This document shows positions 39,701-52,124 of a stretch of DNA of 64,000 nt, in pieces (positions within the stretch are counted from its first letter, which is position 1; every line of letters begins with the position of its first letter). Under the pieces are notes generated by a model. It saw only the letters and a program-made list of their open reading frames with translations. It did not search any database and had not been told where the DNA came from. The DNA is taken from positions 105,358,135 through 105,422,134 of the forward strand of contig CM054180.1 of the NCBI GenBank assembly GCA_028829895.1, in the 5' to 3' direction. The position numbers and the translations under genes are program-made. Source of the stretch: Sinotaia quadrata. Lineage: Eukaryota; Mollusca; Gastropoda; Architaenioglossa; Viviparidae.

Positions 39701-42700
39701 ATATATGAATGTTATGTGCATATGTGTGCAAATATAAGAGAATGAATAAAAGTCCTAATTTGTCTGAAGATGTGACCTTCCTAATGATAAATGGATTTTA
39801 GATGTCCTTTGAAAATTTCCTTCATTTATTTGAAAATCAAAAAGTGTTTATGTTTTAATTTATTTTTCACTTTGTATGTAATTATTATGTGATGGTGGTT
39901 AATTCCTGCATTTGAAGTAATAATAATAATAATAATATATATATATGCTTTGTGGTAGGGATCAGAGGGACCTCGAGGTTTGCTAGGTCCTACAGGTCTC
40001 CCAGGTCTTCAGGGTCTGCCAGGGGCCCCTGGCCCTAAGGGTGATCAAGGGGATGCTGGCAAAAAGGTATGTGCGCATACTGTTGGTGTTGGTGTTGGTG
40101 GTGGACAGTTACATCAGTTTAGTTTCATTTTAAATATTTGGTTATGAAATAATTTTCTTGTTGCTTAGTTTTAACTAAGTAAGGAAATCCTAATGTCCTG
40201 TTCTTAAGGCTGTTTGTCAAATTTTCATTTAAGTAAATATAAGATAAAAGTACATCAAATTAAGATGAGTATAAAAGGTTACCTATGTAGATTTTGTATT
40301 TATTCTTAAATTTCAACCTTTGTCCAACATTATTTGTAACTGGTAGAAATGATATTGGAATCATCATGAAAGATATTTTAAAACCAAATTGTTTGTTATG
40401 CACATAGCCACAAAGGCTTTGCTATGAAAAACATTGCTTACCTTGAAGTAGTACTTCTCTTGTAGTCACTTGATCCGGTACATCTGCACTCTCTACATCA
40501 GTCCTTGGAAAAATTCAATGAAATTTTGGGGTAAAAAAAAATGCAAACAATCAAAGAAAAGGTCTTATAAGAAAATAACTGTTTAAAAACAATTTAAGAA
40601 TGATTATTAAATACAGATGAGGAAAGAATTATGTGATTGTTTGTATGTGTGTGTATGTTGGGGGGGGGGAGAGGAGAGAGTACTGCAATGTTATTTGTTG
40701 CATAAGTTATGACAGACAGTTAATCTTGTATTAGATCCACCATGACGTATTTTGCATTATTTCAGGGACCACCAGGACCTCCAGGTCCCATTGGCAATGC
40801 TGGACAACCAGGACCTTCAGTAAGTGCCAGCTATCAAATGTTTGTTATTAAGTCATTGATAGATTGATCATCTACTCCTACTTAACACCCATGTAATTGA
40901 TCAACTAGCTCTAATTAACACCCACTTAATTGATCGACTAGCTCTAATTAACACCCTCTTGATTGATTGACTAGTTTTGCTTAACACCCACTTGATTGAT
41001 TGACAATTTCTACTTAACATTCTACTTAACACCCACTTGATTGATCGACAATTTCTTCTTAACATTCTACTTAACACCCATTTGATTGATTGACAATTTC
41101 TTCTTAACATTCTACTTAACACCCATTTGATTGATTGACAATTTCTTCTTAACATTCTACTTAACACCCATTTGATTGATTGACAATTTCTTCTTAACAT
41201 TCTACTTAACATTTGATTGATTGACAATTTCTTCTTAACATTCTACTTAACACCCATTTGATTGATTGACAATTTCTACTTAGCACCTTCACTAAGTACT
41301 GACTATTAAATGTTTTTTATTAAGTCATCAATAGATTGATCAGCAACTTCTACTTAACACCCACTTAATTGATCGACTAGCTCTAATTAACAACTGCTTG
41401 ATTGATCGACTAGCTCTAATTAACACCCACTTAATTGATCGACTAGCTCTAATTAACACCCGCTTAATTGATTGACTAGCTCTAATTAACACCCACTTAA
41501 TTGATTGCCAATTTCTACTTAACATTCTGCATAACACCCACCTGACTGATTGACAATTTCTAATTAGCACCTTCACTAAGTGCTGACTATTAAATGTATG
41601 TTATTAAGTCATCAATAGATTGATCAGATACTTCTACTTAACACCTACTTGATTGATCAACTAGTTCTACTTAACATCTGCTTTATTAATTGACTACTTC
41701 TACTTAACATCAACTTGATTGATCGATATTTCTGCTTGACATCTGCTTGATTGATGAGCTATTTCTACTTAATATTTATTTGATTGATAAAGTATTTCTG
41801 TTTATCATCTACATGATCGATCAACTATTTCACCTATTTGATTTGATTGACTGTTTCTACTTTAACATCCACTTGACTGGTTGACTATTTTTCTGTTTAA
41901 TACCGAATTCCACTGCAGCTGATTACATGAAATTTAATTAATATCTTCCTTTTTCAATATCCACCTCTCATTAATTAATTTGTTGATTAAAATTATTTAT
42001 GTACTTCTTTCATTAGGACCTTTTTTAATTCTTACCACATCAATGGATTTATAAGAGACTTTTAATTGATGGATGTTAAAGTGGAGAAAAAAATCTATTT
42101 TAGGGTCCAACTGGTGTACCTGGCACTCCTGGAGCAGAAGGACCCATGGGTATGAAGGGAGAACAGGGACCACCTGGTCCACCAGGTATTCCTGGTGCCG
42201 ATGCTGAGCGGGTAGGTACATTAAAAGAAATAGATTTTTTATTTCACCAGTTAGTCAGATTTCTTGAAGATTCTATTGCTTTCTTCATTTTTGTTTTATT
42301 CACTGTTTTGTTTCTATTATCAATAAAGTTTGAAGTTGTAAAGGGTTTTAATTTTTAAGTATTAGATGTTTTATTCTTTTAAAATGTTGTATGAGTGGAG
42401 TTACAAATTTAAATAAACAGTTGAATACATCCTAACTTTTAATTAGAGGGTTGTCCATCTCTAAGGCTTGTAGACTACTATAGTTATTTCCCTTTTTGTT
42501 TGGGGGGGGGGGCAGTTGTTTTGATTTCTTAAACGTACTAAATGTCATTTATTGATATTGTTACCCTTATTTCTATTGGTCTTTGGGCAAACTTGTCACT
42601 TAAAAATAGTTCATACCATTTATTGATTTTATTTGTTATATTTCTCTGGGTCTTTGGATAGCCCTTTATCTCTTAAATATATTGGATACCATTTATTTAC

Positions 42701-45700
42701 ATTGCTTGCCATATGGATAACATTACCACTAGTTGTAAGTTATCAATATAGAGCAATATTTTGCTTCACAATTTGCTACAGCCTTTCATTTTAGACGTGT
42801 CGACACCCAAAAAGAAGACAAAATAGTTATGAATAATTGAACTTCTAATTTAATAGGGACCTCAAGGGCCTCCTGGTCCTAAGGGAGATGATGGCCGCCG
42901 TGGGCCAGCTGGAAACCCAGGACCACAGGGAGTGAGAGGGACAGACGGGGAGAAAGGTGATCCTGTAAGTGATATTGAATTAACATTATTATATAATTAA
43001 TTATTATCCTAGTTAATACATTAGAGTGTGCTTGTTTAACTTGTAGTTATATTATATATTTATAAATTATTTACATATTATCTGAATCTAGTGAAGAATG
43101 AAATATTTACATTTCTCTTTAGATTTGCAAGGAGATAAACTAAAAAATTACCATAGGCAACATTCTGTGAAAGAGGCCCTATATCAATTATATCAATTAT
43201 ATTATATCAATTGCTTCTTTGGTCAATCGCTGTTCAATACCTGGAAAATAGTATTTTAATTTCACAAGTACACTGGTATCAGACAGAAAATGAATTAAAA
43301 AAAGGACTTACAAAGCCAAGAATAAGATACGGGCAGTTCCATTATGATGATTATTACAGAAGAAGTTTGTAGGACTCCATTATCATTATTAACAGAGACA
43401 GAAACTTTCTTAGGGTTCCATTATGATTAATACAAACAGAAACATTCATAGGATTTCATTATGATTAACAGGAACAGAAACATTCATAGGAATTATGATA
43501 ATGAGAGGCTTTAGCTCTTACTCAAACATTAGTTTTTTTCAAAACTGTAACTACACTTTATACATCAGAGGATAACACATTTAATTGGAACATGATTAAT
43601 TTTATTAATTCTATGTGACTTATAACAAATTATACACAGTGTGGGAATTTACTAATAGCTGAAAAAAATGTTAACAACAAAAAATACTCTTGTGATTCTA
43701 CAATGAATCAAAATTCACAAATACAATAACAAATTATAAGAACTTTTCTTTTTAAAGTTTCTGTTTCAAGTTGCTTCATTTATTTACAAAAGGGACTTAA
43801 GTGATTTGAATTGAGATACTTGGCTTAGAGATCCCTTTGTTATATAGTCTACTGAAAACACTATGGACATTTCATTGTGTCCACCCATCACCGTTTATAG
43901 CACCAAGAACACTCAATCTATTAAAAACAGTTCACCCCGTAACTTTTTATAGCACCAAGAACATTTCATAAAGCACCCTAGTGTTTTCCCAGCTTCTCCT
44001 GGGATAACAAAAATAGACATAACTGTTTGTGGAGTATTTAGCCCTGCAAGTGTATGAATTTTGATGTTTGTTGACTTTGGGGAAATAATTGTTATGACTT
44101 CATTGTCATTCATTTGAGATCTTTATGCCTCAGTTTAGAAATATGGACTCTGCCTAATATATCCAACAACTCATTCACTTAAAATACTACTGGTCAAAGT
44201 TGATCCAATGATCTTACAGCACAGAATTCATGAATACCAGAGATAACCTGGTCCCTTTAGGAAATGACTCACTCTGCATTCACTAACATCATCTACTTGT
44301 GTAACTATTTTTCAGTGTTTAGGGATCTTTTAAATTTAGTGGTTAAATGTAGCAAATAAAATAAGGAGAACAATCTTTATGCAACAAGATATTCCTAGCT
44401 AAGTTTTAATGCAAGCATGTCTTTGTAAAAAGAATTGATTTTGTCTTTGGTCTTTTGCATTTCCTTTTTAATGAACTATAAATACTACTTCCTGTGCATC
44501 TGCAGGGCATGCTGGGACCACCAGGACCACAAGGAGAGGCAGGAGAACAAGGTCAAAAGGTAGACTGTGATTTATTGTAATTTTGTTATAACATTGTCCA
44601 AAAGTACAAATACAGGTAATAGTAATGTTTTTCCTATATCTCTGACCTTTATGATACAAATGCTTATACAGCTATATTTCTCTCATCAGTAACAATTACA
44701 ACTAAAACATGATTTCAGCCAGTGTGTGCATTTGAATAAACTTTTAATATTATGTATAAATATTGGAAAGAGGAACAGTTTAATCTGTATAGTTTCTTCA
44801 CATTCTAGGGTATTAAAGCAGAAAGTAAAACTTTATGCATTGTATATCTTATACACCTTAGAAAGTGTTAAGCAAATTGCTACATAACATAACAAATGTA
44901 TTTTCATATGAATTAGTCAAATTTATGTCCAAGTAGCAACTAAATTGTAAAAAATAGAATAAGAAAAGAAAAACAAAGAACAAAATTACCAAAATACTTT
45001 TTTAAAATAAACAGTTATATGTGCATCAGGTCCAGTTGCAGGAAAAGCTCATTTTACTTGAAAAGTGTACCTTTGTATAATATTTTTAAAAATTATTTTG
45101 TGATTGTAACTTTTTTTAATCTTTCAGGGAGAACCTGGAGATGCAGGTTTGGATGGCGAGCCTGGTCAACCTGGTACTATTGTGAGTTTTTAGTTTGATG
45201 TTTTAAAAATTTTTGATGAATGTTTTATCTGTAGTCACTTTGGTTTTGTCAACTAACAGAAGGAAACACTAAAATTCATGATTATCAAAAGTGACCCTAA
45301 AATCATTAAAAGGTTTAACTACATAATGAGCATATGGTGATTGTTCTTTTAAAATTTTTATTTAAACAAAATCTAAATCCACTCAAAAGCTGTTGTAATA
45401 GTGATCTAATCAAGAAAATTGTAGAATTGATTTTGGTTTTATGTGTTAGTATTTGAAAGTTTAAATCATGTGTTGAATATATTTCACACTTTATTTTTTA
45501 AATTCTCAGGGACCTATGGGACCACCTGGTGAAATTGGTTTGCCTGGAATTGCTGGAAAGCAGGTGAGTTGCCAGAAGTATAAATAGGTCAACCACTCAT
45601 TGATTATTCCATTAAGTCTTTGATTGTGTTCTTTATACCAGGATCCTTCACTTTGGCATGCTAAACAGATTAAGAAAAATTGTAATGTCGAGAATATATT

Positions 45701-47253
45701 TATTAAAGTTTACCATTTTTTAATGAACTGCTTTCTTCTCATGCTATTTTCTTTTTTGACATAATATAATTGTATCTAAATAACCATTTCAGTCAAGAGG
45801 ATTTTTGCTTTCAAAAGTTTTAACGAACAAAGTATTTTAAGTATGACTTTAGTTACCAAATAAACAATGATTTTACTTTTACAAATTTTAAAATTTTGCT
45901 TCCATTGAATCTAGTGAACATATTATCATTTGTGACAAGTGAACATGTAATAAAAGATTACTTTAATGAACAAGAAATTCAAGTTTGACAAGAGAAACTA
46001 GTAATCAAAGATTGACTCTAATGAACAATAAAATCAAGTTTGACAAGCGAATGAATAATGAAAGATTGACTCTAAATAAACAAGAATTTAGAGTGTGACA
46101 AATGAACAAGTAATCAAAGATTTATTCTAATGAACAAGAAATTCAAGTTTGACAATTAAACAAGTAATCATAGATTGACTCTAATGAATAAGAAATTCAA
46201 GTTTGACAAGTGAATGAGTAACCAAAGAGTGGCTCCAATAAAAAGTAATTAAAGTTTTATTCAAATGAAGGTTTAAATCAGAGTTTAATTCCAGTGAGCA
46301 GTTAATCAAAGTTTGACTCCATTAATCAAATAATTAAAGTTTAATTGAAGTAAACAAGTAATCAAAGTTAGACTTTAATGAACGAGTAGTCAAAGTTTGA
46401 CTCAGTAAACTAAAAATGAAAATTTGACTCCAGTGAACAAATTATTAAAGTTTTACTCAAGTATCAAGTTTTTAAAGTTTTAATAAACAAATAATTAAAG
46501 TTGTAATTCAAATAAAGAAGTAATCAGAGTTGGAATATAAGTATCCACACTTCAATTATAGTGAACACAAATAAAATATGTTTCTTTGATTTACAAGGGT
46601 GAAATGGGGGTACCAGGTCTTCCTGGATCCCCAGGTGAACCAGGACCAAAAGGTGACCAAGGATTCCGTGGCCCACCTGGACAACGTGGTCAACCAGGCC
46701 CACCAGTTAGTAATTTTTATTTATGCTTTTCTCAGAGAATATAAATATTTTACAAATTGTCAAAGTTGCACATTCACAAGAGTTATGGGACTTTGCAATT
46801 GTAAAGAATTCACTATTTCTCATTTCTTGGAACTCATCTGTATACTTTCAATAATAGATAAAAGATATAGCTGTCTTTCCTTCATTATTTAGCAATGTTT
46901 TAATAAAAACAGAAAGTGTTTCATTGTTTCATTTTATATTGAAAATTATTTACAAGTTATAACTCAGAGTTGTTTTATTCACTTGAGCTCATGCATTAAC
47001 TTTACAAAAATTACTGATATGAGATTTTTAGGGAAATTAGACACTAAACAAATAAAAGTATATTAAGATGGCTGACAAGTTTTAGTAAAAAAACATTTAA
47101 TGTTTGCAGGGAGTCATTGGTCCAGTTGGTCCCCAGGGTCCTGTTGGACAGCCAGGGCCAGTGGTAAGTTTGTTTTTATTCGATTTGTAAGCAAATTTTT
47201 CATATTTCACACCCAGCCACACATACATACACACAACAAACACATACTTGTGC

Positions 47254-47288
<35 letters not shown>

Positions 47289-50200
47289 TACATATACACA
47301 CATTAGATATTAGATCTACTTCCTTTCAGGGATCCTTCTCTTTTCTTTTTAAATATTTGTGCCTCTTACTATCTTTCTAAAGTACCTCGTTTGACCTCTA
47401 CCTCATTTAGCTGTTACTGTCTCTCTGTAACATTTAGTTTTTAACTCTTACTTTATCTGTCTTGTTTCATTTAACTCTTATCTGTCTTCTTCAGTTATCT
47501 ACAACTCTTGCTGTCACTTTGTCTCTATATCTCATTTCACTCAATTTCTCTATCTCTTAATGTCCATCTGTTTGTCTCATTTGTCAGTTTCTCTAACTGC
47601 CTTTCTACCAATATCTCACTTTTTACTCAACCCTTCACTATGTCTCACTATCTCAATTCTCCCTACTTTCTCACTTTTCTCTGTTGGTCATTGTCTCTCA
47701 TTCCCCTCTACCTTGAATTTTTAAAATAAATTAATAAAAATAAGGCTCTTCATCAAACCACTCAATAATAATGCTGTACATTTACTTTGCAGGGTGACAC
47801 AGGTGTTACAGGACAACCAGGCACCCCAGGCCAACAGGGCCCAATTGTGAGTTCCATTTTTCTTTCTTTTCTGTTGTCTATTTTCAAGGTCTTGAAATTA
47901 CTGTGTATCTGTATCCCATTTCTGTTGTCTCCCTTCATGGTTTAGAAATTAGTGTGTATATTAGTGTCTATCTATATTCCATTTCAGTTGCCTCCCTTCA
48001 TGTCTGTTTTTAATTAGTGTATATCTGTATCATGTTTGTCTCCTGTCATGGTTTTGGAGTTAGTGTGGGCTTCAATTTCCTGTTGATGTTGTCTCCTGTC
48101 ATGGTCTTGGAGTTAGTGAGGGTTTCTATTTCCTGTTTATGTTGTCTCCCTTTGTGTTTAAAAAGAAATAAAATAGTGTGTATCTGTTATCTGTATTCTG
48201 TTTCATTGTCTCATCATCAGGTCAAAAGCTTACAAAGTAGGTGACTTGCAGTGCTTTGCTGAAAACTTTGATGTATAATCTCTTCCCCCCCACCCCCAAT
48301 GTATTCCTTCAGGATTTTGAAATTAGTATTCAGTTGTATTCTGTTTCATCATCTCTTCATCTGATCAAAAGATAAAGATATTAATTGTGCTTTGCTCAAA
48401 AGTTTGATGCACATATTTTTTTAAACAAGAATAATTTGTACTTTATAAAATGAAAAATATAAATCTATAGTATATTTTGTAATGTTAAACAAACATTTTC
48501 AAGGAAAACAAGGAAATAATAAAATATGTATTTTTATATGCTTTTGCAATGAAGATATAAATATTTAAATTTATTATAAGTTTAGCCCTACCCACCCACC
48601 ACCCCTGCAAAAAATTGCTCTAACAAGGCATTTATAAAATTTAAATTGAATTTATTCATTTGCAAAAATCTAAGAGGTTCTGGTTTTGAAGGAACCAACA
48701 TTTCTCTATATTGTAAAATAAATTAACATTTACTGTTGTAACAGTTCTGACTAAAATATTTGCTTTTAATATTTCACTTATATAATAAATATCTGAAATG
48801 ACATTAAATTTATCTATAATAGCATGATTTTGTATTCATTATCTGATAAATTGTTTGTAGCATTTTTCATTCTTCAAGTCAATCCAATGTATAAAATATG
48901 TGATACACTCTGGTGAAATAAATCCAAGCATGCCAAAGATAAACTGAAATAAACACTGAAAAAGGAATTAAAGATGTCCATTTTTACTTCAATTCAGAAT
49001 TCACTTCTTTTAATCTATTATTGCAAAAAATTTAAAGTTAAGTTAGTAAAAGATTATTTTATAAACTTAACCCTAGGCATTTTGATACAGAAATTATTTA
49101 ATTTTGATCAAATTGTTGTTAGTAAATCAAACAGGGCCCCTTGTAGTACTCATTGTTGGAAAACTTTAAACAACTTAAGAAACTACTAGAAAATCTGGTG
49201 ATTTCTATCACAGGGACAAACTGTCTGAATTTGAAATTAATTTTTGAACTCATTTTTCTCAAACTGTCATCCCTGCTTTCAAGCATTTGTAACTTGTCAG
49301 TTTTACAGTTAGAAGCATGATTTTACTACCATGCCAAAGAGAAATGGTTGACAGATTCATGACTGGCAATTACTCAAAATCTACATTAGGACTCATTTTG
49401 CAAGAGCAGGTTCATATCTTTGTTGATACAACCTTTATTGCACTGTGACAGTAACTTAAGACTTTTCAAGCTCTTAATTTTATTTTTGTATTTGAATTTA
49501 TACTATTATTTTCTCCACAGGGGCCTCCTGGTCCTAATGGTCAAAAGGGTAATGCTGGTCCAAAAGGTGTTAAGGTAAGACAACTCTGTTGTAGTTTGTC
49601 AATTTAGATATAATCTCCTGTTAACATTACTAATTTAGACTGACAAAATATTTTGTATTTAAAACCAAATTTCCTTTGGAACTGAATTTTATTTAATCAG
49701 TGGTTCTTTATGTTGTAAGATGGTTCTTTTCTTGATAAAATTATTTATGTATCTATGGCAATATGCACTGTGTATTAAAGTACATTTGCATAATTTATTA
49801 TTTGCAATGGTTTGTAGTTTAGAAATATACCCCGTCATCACCTGCTCTTTTAGTTACTATGGTGATTATTGTGGGTAAACCTTGCAAAGCACAGCATAGG
49901 GGACAGAAATAGACAAGGTATTGAGACCAATTTCAAGTGGGTGGTTAGGTGGTAGATGGAAAAGAATACAGACAGTATATAAGAAAGAAATTTTGGGGAG
50001 AGATAAGTGATTGATTCCACTTACATTAAAAGCCATGGTTAATATTAATAATAAAAGCAACATTTCACCCAAATATTTTTGCGTATAGAATGCTCAAAAT
50101 CAAGAGACTTAACCCAATGGTTCATTTCACTACCTTTCAGATGAAAGGAAAATGCCCAAAGCATCAGTATTTGCTTTTTAGCTTTGGACTACTATACCAA

Positions 50201-51565
50201 GGTAGAATCTGATTGATAAATGCATGAATTAAACAATTCACTGAAATACAAAGACCACAAAATTTGCTAACACCACTTACTGAGAGTTTAATTATTCTTA
50301 GAAAAGAAGAAAGAAATGTTGCATTTTTAGAGAAACATAAAAGCAACTTTGAAATCCCAGCATTTTTAAATTGATATTTAAAGAAGTGAGAGACTGTACA
50401 AAAAATGTTGTTTTTAGGGTCATCGAGGTGCAATGGGTGACCTTGGCCCTGAGGGACAAGCAGGTCTTAAGGGAGAACCTGGCCCACCTGGTCCACCTGG
50501 TGAGAAAGGTGAAAAAGGATCTGATGTAAGTTCCTTTATTGAAAAATATATATAATACCTCTCTACCTTTATTTCTAAGAGTGTGTATGTGTTCACTTAA
50601 ATTCTGCAATTCATTTTGCATTTACAATGGCTACTCAGTCCATTTATCTTCCAACTGCTAGAAGGCATGAATGGGAAGCTTTGTGACATTTAATGGTAAT
50701 TAGGATGTCACTCAGTAAGTAAAACATCACTTAATAATTAGAATGTTACTTAGAATGATTGTTAATAATTAGGATGTCACTCAGTAAGTAGAATATCACT
50801 TAATACTTAGAATGACTGTTAATAATTAGGATGTCTGTTAGAAATTTGAACATCTTAGCAATTAGACAACACATATTTGCCTCTATGCTCTTTCACCCCT
50901 TGTAGACAGAAGTAGTTGACCAAGGAGAATGTATTCATTGACATGTCAAGATCAAAGTTCTTGATGGTAGTTAAGTCATATTCATCTTGCTGGGTCGTTT
51001 TCATCAGACTCCAAAACATCTCTAGAAGTAGCACTGTCTTGTTTGCTGTATGCTCAGTTATTTCACCAACCAGTTGAATGCTTGTATTCACCAACTAATC
51101 AGTTAGACTCAGTTTTATTATGTTTGTACTTATAATTAAAAAATAAATAAATTAAGCTGCAACATCACTTTGGCACCATACTTGTTAGAATGGGCTTGTT
51201 GGTTTTAAGTTCGGTACACATTTGATTGGTTAGAAAATGGGTCTACTGTTAATCTTATCCAATGCAAAATTTGATTCTTCATGAGAAAAGAATCTACTCT
51301 TAGTTCTCTCTGATTGGCAATGAAACACAGCATTATTTTCACTATTATTAGGATGTCATTTAGTAATTAGGATGTCTTCTTCATAATTTGAATGTTTCTT
51401 GATAATTAGGATGTTAGTAATTAGAATAATAAGATGAAGGTATGTTCTTTTATGAAATGTCTGTATATAATTCATGTAATGTGTATCTCTCTAGTGAGCA
51501 ACGTATGTATGTAATGTACTGAGTATCTATGTGTATTTGATGTACTGTATACCTGTGTTCATTTG

Positions 51566-51599
<34 letters not shown>

Positions 51600-52061
51600 A
51601 TACTCTGTGCATCTCAATGTGTATGTGATGTACTGTATATCTGTGTTCATTTGAGATTGTGTGTGTGTGTGTGATACTCTATGCGTATGTGATGTCCTGT
51701 ATAGTTCTGTGTGCAATGATGCATGAAGTCTCTGTGTGTATTGGATATAATGCACATTTCAGAAGGAAATATATTCTTTTGCTTGTGCACATGTAAAGAG
51801 AATCTCTGTATTCAACAGGGTCCCAGAGGTCCCAAAGGCTCTCAAGGCAATGATGGAACACCTGGCATTCCTGTACGTATAAACATTGTATTTTACATAT
51901 ACAGATATTTTTGTTTCATAGAAACACACAATTGCATTTTGTACATATAGGCATTTAATTTTATATGTACATATATTGCTTCATATAAATGGACATTGAT
52001 TTCAAAACACAGAATTGCAGTTTGTACATATAAATACTGCATTTTATATGTACAAATATTG

Positions 52062-52124
<63 letters not shown>

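Noticed and set aside
40901..41576. Repetitive - strand frames ([14 protein letters not shown])
   Set aside because: Shadow of the intron minisatellite between exons 43 and 44.
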